64,000 nt of DNA from Streptomyces sp. S465 (GTDB lineage: Bacteria; Actinomycetota; Actinomycetes; Streptomycetales; Streptomycetaceae), in NCBI RefSeq assembly GCF_026898115.1, contig NZ_CP114036.1, forward strand, positions 8,612,001 to 8,676,000. Direction: 5' to 3'. This document shows positions 35,734-43,827 of this stretch, piece by piece. Each line of letters starts with the position of its first letter. Position 1 is the first letter of the stretch. Position numbers and translations under genes: made by a program. The notes beneath the pieces are model-generated. The model did no database searches and had not been told where the DNA came from. It saw nothing but the letters and a program-made list of their open reading frames with translations.

Positions 35734-36965
35734 TGCCCGAAGACGTCTATCTGATCGACGGAGCCCGCACGCCGCAGGGCCGCTACGGCGGCGCCCTGGC
35801 CTCCGTACGGCCCGACGACCTGGCGGCGCTCGTGGTCGGCGAGGCCGTGCGCCGCGCGGCGGTCCCGGCCGAGGCCGTGGACGAGGTGGTCCTCGGGGCG
35901 GCCAACCAGGCGGGCGAGGACAACCGGGACGTGGCGCGCATGGCCGTCCTGCTGGCCGGGCTGCCGCACACCGTACCCGGCTACACCGTGAACCGGCTCT
36001 GTGCCTCCGGCCTGACCGCCGTCGCCTCGGCCGCCCAGGCCATCCGGGCCGGGGAGGCCGACCTCGTCGTGGCCGGCGGCGTGGAGTCCATGACCCGGGC
36101 CCCGTGGGTGATGGAGAAGCCCGGCACCCCGTGGGCCAAGCCGGGCCAGGTGCACGACACCGCGCTGGGCTGGCGCTTCACCAACCCCCGCTTCACCGCC
36201 GCCGACCGTGCCGTGCCGGCCGGCGCCGGGCCCCAGGCGGTGAAGGTCACCCTGTCGATGGGGGAGACCGCCGAGGAGGTCGCGGCCCTGGACGGCATCA
36301 CCCGCGCCGAGTCCGACGCCTTCGCCCTGCGCAGCCACCAGCGGGCCGTCGCCGCCCAGGAGGCGGGCCGCTTCGACCGCGAGATCGTGCCCGTCCCGGT
36401 GAAGGACGGCCAGGTCACGCGGGACGAGGGGCCGCGCCCCAGCACCTCGCTGGAGAAGCTCGGCACGCTGCGGACGATCTTCCGTGAGGACGGCATCGTC
36501 ACCGCCGGTTCCGCCTCGCCGCTCTCCGACGGGGCCGCCGCCCTGGTCGTGGCGAGCGCGGCGGCCGTGGACCGGTACGGGCTCACCCCACGGGCCCGGA
36601 TCGTCACCTCCGCCTCGGCCGGTGTCCAGCCCCAGGTGATGGGCCTGGGCCCGGTGCCCGCCACCGAGAAGGCCCTCGCCCGGTCCGGGTGGCGGATCGG
36701 GGACCTGGACGCCGTCGAGCTGAACGAGGCGTTCGCCGCGCAGGCCCTGGCCGTGATCCGCCGGCTGAAGCTGGACGAGGACGGCGGGGACAAGGTCAAC
36801 GCCGACGGCGGCGCCATCGCGCTCGGCCACCCGCTGGGCTGCTCCGGCGCCCGCATCCTGCTCACCCTGCTCGGACGCCTGGAGCGAGAGGACGCCGCAC
36901 GCGGACTGGCCACCCTGTGCGTCGGGGTGGGACAGGGCGTGGCGATGCTGGTGGAGCGGGTATGA
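35733..36965 (+). CDS. 3-Oxoadipyl-CoA thiolase (PaaJ/PcaF type)
   Basis: A 410-residue thiolase. The nucleophile is in YTVNRLCASGLTAV; the C-terminal NEAFAAQ, GGAIALGHPLGCSGARI and acidic end complete the active site. It cleaves 3-oxoadipyl-CoA to succinyl-CoA and acetyl-CoA. PaaJ also acts on the dehydro intermediate. Overlaps both neighbours. Confidence 0.93.
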   Translation: MPEDVYLIDGARTPQGRYGGALASVRPDDLAALVVGEAVRRAAVPAEAVDEVVLGAANQAGEDNRDVARMAVLLAGLPHTVPGYTVNRLCASGLTAVASAAQAIRAGEADLVVAGGVESMTRAPWVMEKPGTPWAKPGQVHDTALGWRFTNPRFTAADRAVPAGAGPQAVKVTLSMGETAEEVAALDGITRAESDAFALRSHQRAVAAQEAGRFDREIVPVPVKDGQVTRDEGPRPSTSLEKLGTLRTIFREDGIVTAGSASPLSDGAAALVVASAAAVDRYGLTPRARIVTSASAGVQPQVMGLGPVPATEKALARSGWRIGDLDAVELNEAFAAQALAVIRRLKLDEDGGDKVNADGGAIALGHPLGCSGARILLTLLGRLEREDAARGLATLCVGVGQGVAMLVERV

Positions 36966-37711
36966 GCGAGACCGTCTACGAAACCCTCCTGGTCGAGGAG
37001 CGCGACGACCGGGTTATCGTCACGCTCCACCGCCCCGAGGCCCGCAACGCCATCAGCGGCCGCATGATCGCCGAACTGCACGAGGTGTGCGCCCTGCTGG
37101 AGAGGGACCCGAAACTGCTGCTGCTCACCGGCCACGGCCGGGTGTTCGCCGGTGGCGCCGACATCGCCGAGCTGCTGCGACGCGGCCGGGACGAGGCCCT
37201 CCAGGGCATCAACAGCCGCCTGTTCGAGCGGGTGCGGCGCTTGCCCATGCCCACGCTCGCCGCCGTCGACGGCTGGGCCCTCGGTGGTGGCGCGGAGCTG
37301 AGTTACGCCTGCGACCTGCGCATCGCCGGGCCCGACGCCGTCTTCGGCAACCCGGAGCCGGGTCTGGGCATCCTCGCCGCGGCCGGCGCCTGCTGGCGGC
37401 TGCCCGAGCTGGTCGGCGAGTCCGTCGCCAAGCAGGTGCTGCTCGCGGGGCGCACCCTCGACGCGCCGGCGGCCCTGGCGGCGGGCCTGGTCATCGAGGT
37501 CGTACCGGCCGACGAGCTGCTGGATGCCGCGCATGCGCTGCTCGACCGCATGGCCCGTTCCTCGGCCACCGCGCTGCGCCTGACCAAGCTCGTCGTCGAC
37601 TCGCCCGGCGCCCATCCGGTCGCCGACGACCTGGCCCAGGCCGTGCTGTTCGAGGGCCAGGACAAGAAGGACCGCATGACCCGCTTCCTGGAGAAGAGGA
37701 GCCGAGCATGA
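36962..37711 (+). CDS. Enoyl-CoA hydratase/isomerase (PaaF-like crotonase)
   Basis: A 249-residue crotonase. The oxyanion block is GRVFAGGADIAELL. Both catalytic glutamates are present (GGGAELSYACDLR and FGNPEPGLGI), which favours hydratase chemistry, i.e. PaaF acting on 2,3-dehydroadipyl-CoA. Only one crotonase is in this cluster, while the pathway needs two (PaaF and PaaG). ATGA overlaps at both ends. Confidence 0.9.
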   Translation: MSETVYETLLVEERDDRVIVTLHRPEARNAISGRMIAELHEVCALLERDPKLLLLTGHGRVFAGGADIAELLRRGRDEALQGINSRLFERVRRLPMPTLAAVDGWALGGGAELSYACDLRIAGPDAVFGNPEPGLGILAAAGACWRLPELVGESVAKQVLLAGRTLDAPAALAAGLVIEVVPADELLDAAHALLDRMARSSATALRLTKLVVDSPGAHPVADDLAQAVLFEGQDKKDRMTRFLEKRSRA

Positions 37712-38583
37712 CCGCCGCACCCGCACCCGCACCCGTCCCCGCACCCGCGGTCGTCGGAGTCATCGGCGGTGGCCGCATGGGCGCCGGGATCGCCCAGTCC
37801 TACGCGGCCGCCGGGTCGGCGGTGACCGTGGTCGAGAGCGACGCCGCGGCCGCCGCTGCCGCGCTGGAGCGCGTGTCCACGGGGCTGAAGCGGGCCGCCG
37901 AACGCGGCCGGCTCGCCGAACCGGCCGACCGGATCCTCGCCCGGGTGAGCACCGCGGAATCGGTCGCCGCACTGCCCCGCGAGGCCGACCTGGTGGTGGA
38001 GGCCGTCCCGGAGGACGCCGCGCTCAAAGCGCGGGTCCTCGCCGCCGCCGAGGCGGCCGTGACCGCGTCGACGGTGCTGGCCAGCAACACCAGCTCGCTG
38101 TCGGTCACCGAACTGGCCGCCGCGCTCACCCGCCCCGGCCGGTTCCTCGGCATGCACTTCTTCAACCCGGTGCCCGCCTCAGAGCTGGTCGAGATCGTGG
38201 TGGCGCCCGGCACCGACCCCGCCACCGTGGATGCCGCCCTGGCCTGGACCCACTGCCTCGGCAAGAAGGACGTCGTGGTCAAGGACTCGCCCGGCTTCGC
38301 CAGCAGCCGTCTCGGCGTCGCCCTGGGGCTGGAGGCCATCCGCATGGTCGAGGAGGGCGTGGCGGAGCCCGAGGCCATCGACGACGCGATGCGGCTCGGC
38401 TACAAGCACCCCATGGGACCCCTGCGCCTGACCGACCTGGTGGGCCTGGACGTGCGGCTGGCCATCGCGGAGCATCTGCACGCCACGCTCGGCGAGCGGT
38501 TCGCCCCGCCCCGGCTGCTGCGCGAGAAGGTCGCCCGTGGCGAACTCGGCCGCAAAACCGGACAGGGGTTCTACCCCTGGTGA
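37708..38583 (+). CDS. paaH: 3-Hydroxyadipyl-CoA dehydrogenase
   Basis: A 291-residue 3-hydroxyacyl-CoA dehydrogenase. After an Ala-Pro repeat tail (APAPAPVPAPA) the NAD motif is VGVIGGGRMGAGIAQSYAAAG; the catalytic HFFNPVP block and DSPGFASSRL are seen. It oxidises 3-hydroxyadipyl-CoA. Last gene of the paaN operon. Confidence 0.92.
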   Translation: MTAAPAPAPVPAPAVVGVIGGGRMGAGIAQSYAAAGSAVTVVESDAAAAAAALERVSTGLKRAAERGRLAEPADRILARVSTAESVAALPREADLVVEAVPEDAALKARVLAAAEAAVTASTVLASNTSSLSVTELAAALTRPGRFLGMHFFNPVPASELVEIVVAPGTDPATVDAALAWTHCLGKKDVVVKDSPGFASSRLGVALGLEAIRMVEEGVAEPEAIDDAMRLGYKHPMGPLRLTDLVGLDVRLAIAEHLHATLGERFAPPRLLREKVARGELGRKTGQGFYPW

Positions 38584-38660
38584 CCGGCACGCCGCGGTCC
38601 CGCGTCCGGAATTGACCCGCTCCGGCGGTTGCCGGAACCAAGGAGGCTCGGCATATCATG

Positions 38661-38682
38661 TACCGAACGAATGGTCGGTTGG
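38661..38682. promoter_or_regulatory. Shared paa operator, copy 2
   Basis: TACCGAACGAATGGTCGGTT and 2 more bases match the element at 33943 at 18 of 22 positions; outer arms ACCGA and TCGGT are inverted. It lies 15 bp before the paaA start, where a repressor would block transcription or initiation. Confidence 0.7.
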
Positions 38683-38696
38683 GATAGGTGGTAGGG

Positions 38697-39683
38697 ATGA
38701 CTGCACGGCAGACCGGCTCGTCAGCGGTGGACGGCGCGCCGCCCGGACTCCAGGAGCGCTTCGACGAGACGATCGCCCGCGACCAGCGGATCGAGCCGCG
38801 CGACTGGATGCCCGACGGCTACCGCAAGACCCTGATCCGGCAGGTGGCCCAGCACGCCCACTCCGAGATCATCGGCATGCAGCCGGAGGGCGAGTGGATC
38901 ACCCGCGCCCCGTCGCTGCGCCGCAAGGCGATCCTGTTCGCCAAGGTCCAGGACGAGGCCGGCCACGGGCTCTATCTGTACTCGGCGGCCGAGACGCTGG
39001 GCGCCGACCGCGCGGACCTCACCCAGCGGCTGATCGAGGGGCGCCAGAAGTACTCATCGATCTTCAACTACCCCACCCCGACCTTCGCCGACGTCGGCGT
39101 CATCGGCTGGTTCGTGGACGGCGCCGCCATCTGCAACCAGGTGCCCCTGTGCCGCAGCTCCTACGGCCCCTACGCACGCGCCATGGTGCGCATCTGCAAG
39201 GAGGAGTCCTTCCACCAGCGGCAGGGCTATGAGCTGCTGATGACGATGATGCGCGGCACCGACGCCCAGCGCGAGATGGTCCAGGACGCGGTCGACCGCT
39301 GGTGGTGGCCGTCCCTGATGATGTTCGGCCCGCCCGACGACGACTCGCCCAACTCGGCCCGGTCCATGGCCTGGAAGATCAAGCGGCACAGCAACGACGA
39401 GCTGCGCCAGCGGTTCGTCGACATGACCGTGCCGCAGGCCGAGAAGCTCGGCGTGACCCTGCCCGACCCGGAGCTGCGCTGGAACGCCGCACGCGGCCGG
39501 CACGACTTCGGCACCCCCGACTGGGCCGAACTCAAGCGGGTGATCAGCGGCGACGGGCCCTGCAACACCGCACGCATGGCGCGCCGCAAGGCCGCGCACG
39601 AGGAGGGCGCCTGGGTGCGCGAGGCGGCCGCCGCGCACGCCGCCAAGCAGGCCGCAAGGACACGGAAGGGAGCGGCGGCATGA
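38697..39683 (+). CDS. paaA: 1,2-Phenylacetyl-CoA epoxidase, catalytic subunit
   Basis: A 328-residue ferritin-fold diiron protein. Iron ligands are in AKVQDEAGHG and CKEESFHQRQG (two E/D-x2-H pairs). It inserts oxygen into the ring of phenylacetyl-CoA. AGGTGG lies 6 nt before ATG at 38697. First gene of paaABCDE. Confidence 0.96.
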   Translation: MTARQTGSSAVDGAPPGLQERFDETIARDQRIEPRDWMPDGYRKTLIRQVAQHAHSEIIGMQPEGEWITRAPSLRRKAILFAKVQDEAGHGLYLYSAAETLGADRADLTQRLIEGRQKYSSIFNYPTPTFADVGVIGWFVDGAAICNQVPLCRSSYGPYARAMVRICKEESFHQRQGYELLMTMMRGTDAQREMVQDAVDRWWWPSLMMFGPPDDDSPNSARSMAWKIKRHSNDELRQRFVDMTVPQAEKLGVTLPDPELRWNAARGRHDFGTPDWAELKRVISGDGPCNTARMARRKAAHEEGAWVREAAAAHAAKQAARTRKGAAA

Positions 39684-39982
39684 GCGACCCGCGGACGACG
39701 AAGGGCGACTGGCCGCTGTACGAGGTCTTCGTGCGGGGCAAGCGCGGACTCAACCACGTCCACGTCGGCTCCCTGCACGCCGCCGACGACCGGATGGCCC
39801 TCACCCACGCCCGCGACCTGTACACCCGGCGCAACGAGGGCGTGAGCATCTGGGTGGTGCGCTCCGAGCACATCGCCGCCTCCACCCGCGACGAGAAGGA
39901 CCCCTTCTTCGACCCCAGCGCCGACAAGGTCTACCGGCACCCCACCTTCTACGACATCCCCGACGACGTCCCGCACATCTAG
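39680..39982 (+). CDS. paaB: 1,2-Phenylacetyl-CoA epoxidase subunit B
   Basis: A 100-residue PaaB. WPLYEVFVRGKRGLNHVHVGSLHA and ALTHARDLYTRRNEGVSIWVV are the family blocks. A structural or regulatory subunit needed for oxygenase activity. ATGA overlap with paaA. Confidence 0.96.
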   Translation: MSDPRTTKGDWPLYEVFVRGKRGLNHVHVGSLHAADDRMALTHARDLYTRRNEGVSIWVVRSEHIAASTRDEKDPFFDPSADKVYRHPTFYDIPDDVPHI

Positions 39983-39990
39983 GAGCAGGC

Positions 39991-40821
39991 ATGAGCGACG
40001 ACCACGTCTACCTGTCCCTGGCCGAGGAACACGCGGACGGCGACGCCCGCTGGGCCTTCGGGACCGGCTTCGAGGACCCGCTGCACGGGGTGAGCACCGC
40101 CGTTCCCGAGGGTGTCGACCGGGCGGAGCTGGCCGCGCTCTGTCTGGCACTCGGCGACGACGCCCTGGTCACGGCCCAGCGCCTGGCCGAGTGGACCACC
40201 CGCGCACCGGAGCTGGAGGAGGAGGTGGCGCTCGCCAACATCGGACTCGACCTGCTCGGCCAGGCCCGCCTGCTGTACGCCCGCTGCGGACAGGTCGACG
40301 GCACCGGACGCGGCGAGGACGCCTACGCGTACTTCCGCGACGCGGACGACTTCCGCAACGTCCGCCTGGCCGAACTCCCCAATGGCGACTTCGCGTTCTC
40401 CATCGCCCGGCTGCTGGTGTTCTCCAGCTGGCGGCTGGCCCACTTCGGACGGCTCACGGCCGCCTCCGACCCGGTGCTCGCCGCCGTCGCCGCCAAGGGC
40501 GTGAAGGAGCTGACGTACCACCGGCAGTACGCGGCGGAGTGGGCCGTCCGGCTCGGTGACGGCACCGCGGAATCCCACCGCAGGATGCGGGCCGCTCTGG
40601 CACACATGGCGCCGTACCTGGGCGAGCTGTTCGCCGCCCATGACGCCGAGACGGAGGTCCTCGCCGTGCTGCGGCAGGTCGGCGAGGCCACCGGGCTGCC
40701 CCTGCCGGACGCGCCGCCGGCCGCCGGCTGTGGACGCGAGGGCGACCACACCGGGCATCTGGCCCCGCTGCTGGCGGAACTCCAGAGCGTGGCCCGCGCC
40801 CACCCGGAGGCAGCGTGGTGA
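39991..40821 (+). CDS. paaC: 1,2-Phenylacetyl-CoA epoxidase, structural subunit
   Basis: A 276-residue ferritin-like subunit that pairs with PaaA. LANIGLDLLGQARLLY and VKELTYHRQYAAEW are the family blocks; the iron-ligand set is incomplete, as is normal for the non-catalytic PaaC. It starts 8 bp after paaB. Confidence 0.95.
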   Translation: MSDDHVYLSLAEEHADGDARWAFGTGFEDPLHGVSTAVPEGVDRAELAALCLALGDDALVTAQRLAEWTTRAPELEEEVALANIGLDLLGQARLLYARCGQVDGTGRGEDAYAYFRDADDFRNVRLAELPNGDFAFSIARLLVFSSWRLAHFGRLTAASDPVLAAVAAKGVKELTYHRQYAAEWAVRLGDGTAESHRRMRAALAHMAPYLGELFAAHDAETEVLAVLRQVGEATGLPLPDAPPAAGCGREGDHTGHLAPLLAELQSVARAHPEAAW

Positions 40822-41339
40822 CCATGCCGACCGTCCTCACCGACGCACGGCGCGCCCGGCACATCGCCGCGCGGGTGCCCGACCCCGAACTGCCCATGCT
40901 CACCCTCGCCGACCTCGGTGTGCTGCGCGAGGTGACGGTGACACCCGACGGCACGGTCATAGCCGACCTCACGCCGACCTACTCCGGCTGCCCGGCCATG
41001 TCCGAGATGCGCGCCCAGGTGGCCGCGCGGCTGAAGGACGCCGGCTACCGGCGGGTGGAGGTGCGCACGGTCCTCGACCCGCCGTGGACCACCGACTGGA
41101 TCACCCCCGAGGGGCGCCGCAAGCTCGCCGAACACGGCATCGCGCCCCCCGGACCGGCGCCACGCCCGGCGCCCGGCCCGGTACCGCTGGTCCTGTCCGC
41201 CACCCGGCGCGTGGTGCCGTGCCCGCGCTGCGGCGCCACGGACACCGAGGAGACCTCCCGCTTCGGCGCCACCTCCTGCAAGGCGCTGTGGCGCTGCCGC
41301 GCCTGCCGCGAACCGTTCGAGTACGTCAAGGAGATCTGA
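40818..41339 (+). CDS. paaD: Iron-sulfur/assembly protein of the phenylacetyl-CoA epoxidase
   Basis: A 173-residue protein: N-terminal MIP18/DUF59 domain (VPDPELPMLTLADLGVLREV, PTYSGCPAM) and C-terminal cysteine cluster CPRCGATDTEETSRFG ... CKALWRCRAC. PaaD is thought to help mature the Fe-S reductase. GTG at 40818 (GTGA overlap, 7 nt after GGAGG) is preferred; a GTG at 40815 and an ATG at 40824 are also in frame. Confidence 0.93.
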   Translation: MTMPTVLTDARRARHIAARVPDPELPMLTLADLGVLREVTVTPDGTVIADLTPTYSGCPAMSEMRAQVAARLKDAGYRRVEVRTVLDPPWTTDWITPEGRRKLAEHGIAPPGPAPRPAPGPVPLVLSATRRVVPCPRCGATDTEETSRFGATSCKALWRCRACREPFEYVKEI

Positions 41340-42457
41340 TGGAGGACCTGTTGGCCCCCGGCACCGAGGCCCCCGTCACGGTGCGGCGCACCCGCCGCCG
41401 CCCGGCCTTCCACCCACTGCGGGTGGCGGCGGTCGAGCGGCTGTGCGAGGACGCGGTCGCGGTGAGCTTCGACATACCCGACGAGCTGGCGGGGGAGTTC
41501 GCCTTCGCGCCCGGCCAGTCCCTCACGCTCCGGCGCCAGGTGGACGGACGGGACGAGCGGCGCTCGTACTCGATCTGTGCCCCGGCAGGCGCCCGGCCCC
41601 GGATCGGCGTCCGGGTGGTGCCCGGCGGGCTGTTCTCCTCCTGGCTGGTCCATGAGGTCGGGCCGGGTGACACCGTCGAGGTGATGGCCCCGGTCGGCGC
41701 CTTCACCCCCGATCTGACCGAGCCCGGCCACCATGTGCTCATCGCGGCCGGCTCGGGCATCACACCGATGCTCTCCATCGCCGAGTCCGTCCTGGCCGCC
41801 GACGACGACTCCCGGGTCACCCTCTTCTACGGCAACCGCCGCACCGACTCGGTGATGTTCGCCGACGAGCTGGCCGATGTGAAGGACCTCTACCCCGCCC
41901 GGTTCCAGCTCGCGCACGTGCTCTCCCGCGAACCGCGCGAGGCCGAGCTGCTGAGCGGCCGCCTGGACGCAGACCGGCTGGCTGCGCTCATCGACGGTCT
42001 GGTCGACGTCGCCGACGCCGACCACTGGTGGCTGTGCGGCCCGCACGGCATGGTCCGCGACGCCCAGCGGGTGCTGGCCGGACTGGGGGTCCCGGACGAC
42101 CGGATCCACCAGGAGCTGTTCTTCGCCGGCGAGGAGCCGGTGGGAGCCGTGCGCCGGGAGGAGCCCCGGGCCGACGGACCGGTCAGCGAGGTCACCGTCG
42201 TCCTGGACGGGCGCTCCACCACATCCGCGCTCTCCCGCGAGGCCACCGTCCTGGACTCGGCCTCGCGTATCCGCCCCGACCTGCCCTTCGCCTGCAAGGG
42301 CGGCGTCTGCGGCACCTGTCGTGCCCGGGTCACCCAGGGCGAGGCCGATATGCGCCGCAACTACGCGCTGGAACCGGCCGAGGTCGCCGCGGGCTATGTG
42401 CTGACCTGCCAGACCTTCCCGGTCTCCGACACCCTGACCGTCGACTTCGACAGCTGA
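41339..42457 (+). CDS. paaE: 1,2-Phenylacetyl-CoA epoxidase reductase subunit
   Basis: A 372-residue reductase. FAD domain (RRSYSICAPAG), NADPH domain (AAGSGITPMLSI, WWLCGPHGM) and a C-terminal plant-type [2Fe-2S] domain with CKGGVCGTC ... LTCQT ligands. It feeds electrons from NADPH to PaaA. ATG overlaps the paaD stop (TGATG). Confidence 0.95.
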   Translation: MEDLLAPGTEAPVTVRRTRRRPAFHPLRVAAVERLCEDAVAVSFDIPDELAGEFAFAPGQSLTLRRQVDGRDERRSYSICAPAGARPRIGVRVVPGGLFSSWLVHEVGPGDTVEVMAPVGAFTPDLTEPGHHVLIAAGSGITPMLSIAESVLAADDDSRVTLFYGNRRTDSVMFADELADVKDLYPARFQLAHVLSREPREAELLSGRLDADRLAALIDGLVDVADADHWWLCGPHGMVRDAQRVLAGLGVPDDRIHQELFFAGEEPVGAVRREEPRADGPVSEVTVVLDGRSTTSALSREATVLDSASRIRPDLPFACKGGVCGTCRARVTQGEADMRRNYALEPAEVAAGYVLTCQTFPVSDTLTVDFDS

Positions 42458-42492
42458 GGTCGCCGGGCCGGCCGAAGGGGGGCGCCTTGAGC

Positions 42493-42540
42493 CCATCCGG
42501 TCCTCGGTCCATCCGGCCCTCAGCCCATCCGGTCCTCGGC
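42493..42540. repeat. Three tandem 16-bp repeats across the cupin stop codon
   Basis: CCATCCGGTCCTCGGT, CCATCCGGCCCTCAGC and CCATCCGGTCCTCGGC follow one another. The cupin stop (42520-42522) lies in the middle copy, so the last residues of that protein come from the repeat. It sits between the convergent paaE and cupin genes. Confidence 0.8.
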
Positions 42541-42924
42541 CGACAGATGCTCCACCGTCCTGCCGGTCGCGGTGAACGTCCGGGTCACCCGCCCCGACGA
42601 GTACACCCACAGGATGCGCAGCGGCCGGTCCCCGATGTTCCGGAACAGGTGGGGGACGGGGGAGGGGACGTAGGTGGTGTCGAACCGGGTCAGCTTCGTC
42701 ACCTCGCCGTCGACCACGACCTCGGCCTCCCCGTCGAGGACCGTGACGTGCTCGTCGCAGTTGTGCGAGTGCAGCGGGGCGCCGGAGCCGACCGGATAGA
42801 CGCTCATACCGCTGGTGATCCTGTTCTCGCCGCCTGCGGACGGCGTGGTGATCAGCGGGGTCGTCACCACGGCCCCGCCGCGGTCGAGGAGTGGGACGTC
42901 GGCGGCCTTGATGATGGTGGTCAT
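42520..42924 (-). CDS. Single-domain cupin protein
   Basis: A 134-residue cupin. Metal-site residues are in PLHSHNCDEHVTVLDGEAEV and a later histidine in SPVPHLFRN. Such proteins are small dioxygenases, isomerases or ligand sensors. GGGGGAACC precedes ATG at 42924. Divergent from the carboxymuconolactone decarboxylase-like gene, with a weak copy of the island motif between them. Confidence 0.82.
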   Translation of the reverse strand: MTTIIKAADVPLLDRGGAVVTTPLITTPSAGGENRITSGMSVYPVGSGAPLHSHNCDEHVTVLDGEAEVVVDGEVTKLTRFDTTYVPSPVPHLFRNIGDRPLRILWVYSSGRVTRTFTATGRTVEHLSAEDRMG

Positions 42925-43005
42925 CCGGGGTTCCCCCATCGTGTGTATCGGCGGGTTGCGACGACCGAGGTTAGAAGCCCGCCGCCGTCGGGGGATGCCG
43001 CCCGG

Positions 43006-43023
43006 CGCGCAGTTTTACCTTGC
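43006..43023. promoter_or_regulatory. Weak copy of the catabolic-island motif
   Basis: CGCGCAGTTTTACCTTGC keeps the outer CGCGCA and TTGC halves at the same 18-bp spacing as the sites at 44775, 51345 and 54196, but the centre differs. It lies between divergent cupin and CMD-like genes. Confidence 0.4.
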
Positions 43024-43123
43024 GTTCCCGGAGGGGTGGGAAGGGCGGTGTCGGGGGGTACGGTCGGCCACCGTCGCACGGTGCGACCGGACCGTGCCTG
43101 GATGCGAAGGCGGATTTCCGGCC

Positions 43124-43711
43124 ATGAGGCTCCCCGTTCTCGGTGAAGACGACATGACCCCGCGCCAGAAGGAGCTGGCCGCCCGGATCGCGGGGCGGCG
43201 CGGTGCCGTACGCGGCCCGTTCCGGGTGTGGCTGCACAGCCCCGAGATGGCCGAACGGGCCGACTCACTCGGCGCGTTCGCCCGCTTCGACTGCTCCCTG
43301 CCCCGCCGTCTGCGGGAACTGGCGCTGCTGATGGCGGCCCGCACCTGGGACGCCCAGTACTCCTGGAACGCCCATGTGCACCAGGCGGTCGAGGCGGGCA
43401 TCCCCCGGGCCGCCGTCGAGGCGATCGCCGAGAAGCGCGAGGCCCACTTCGAGGACGCCGCCGACGCCGCCTTCTACGCCTTCTGCCGGGAGGTGCTGGA
43501 GGACCATTTCGTCTCCGACGCGACCTTCGCCCGCGCCCTGGAGCACTTCGGCCCGCGCGGCCTGGTCGACACCATCGGCGCGCTCGGCAACTTCACCATG
43601 CTGAGTATGTGCCTCAACGCCTTCCAGGTGGATCTCCAGCCGGACACGGCACCCCCGTTCCCCGACATCCGCGGCTACCGGCGGGTGGCCGACGGCGGCG
43701 ACCGGACGTGA
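43124..43711 (+). CDS. Carboxymuconolactone decarboxylase/AhpD-like protein
   Basis: A 195-residue helical protein of the CMD family: LRELALLMAARTWDAQYSWNAHVHQAVEAGIP and CREVLEDHF ... GLVDTIGALGNFTMLS. It lacks the CxxC of the AhpD peroxidase type, so CMD-like isomerase or decarboxylase chemistry is more likely. It may act on a ring-cleavage product; context supports aromatic catabolism. ATG at 43124. Confidence 0.82.
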   Translation: MRLPVLGEDDMTPRQKELAARIAGRRGAVRGPFRVWLHSPEMAERADSLGAFARFDCSLPRRLRELALLMAARTWDAQYSWNAHVHQAVEAGIPRAAVEAIAEKREAHFEDAADAAFYAFCREVLEDHFVSDATFARALEHFGPRGLVDTIGALGNFTMLSMCLNAFQVDLQPDTAPPFPDIRGYRRVADGGDRT

Positions 43712-43742
43712 GGCACACCGACGGCGGCCGAGAAGATCGTTG

Positions 43743-43764
43743 ACCTTCTTGGCGGCAAGAAGGT
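43743..43764. terminator. 9-bp hairpin upstream of the LysR gene
   Basis: ACCTTCTTG-GCGG-CAAGAAGGT is a perfect stem with a 4-nt loop, 32 bp after the CMD-like stop and 63 bp before the LysR start. It may end the CMD transcript or act as an operator; its low GC is unusual here. Confidence 0.5.
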
Positions 43765-43775
43765 TGACAAAGTCA

Positions 43776-43791
43776 GTAAGGTCCGCCTTAC
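43776..43791. promoter_or_regulatory. Inverted repeat before the LysR start
   Basis: GTAAGG-TCCG-CCTTAC lies 36 bp before the LysR ATG, downstream of a TTGACA (43764-43769) that could be a -35. This suggests autoregulation at the promoter. Confidence 0.45.
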
Positions 43792-43827
43792 CTTGAGCGC
43801 CATTCGCACCACCGATCCGGAGGGGTC

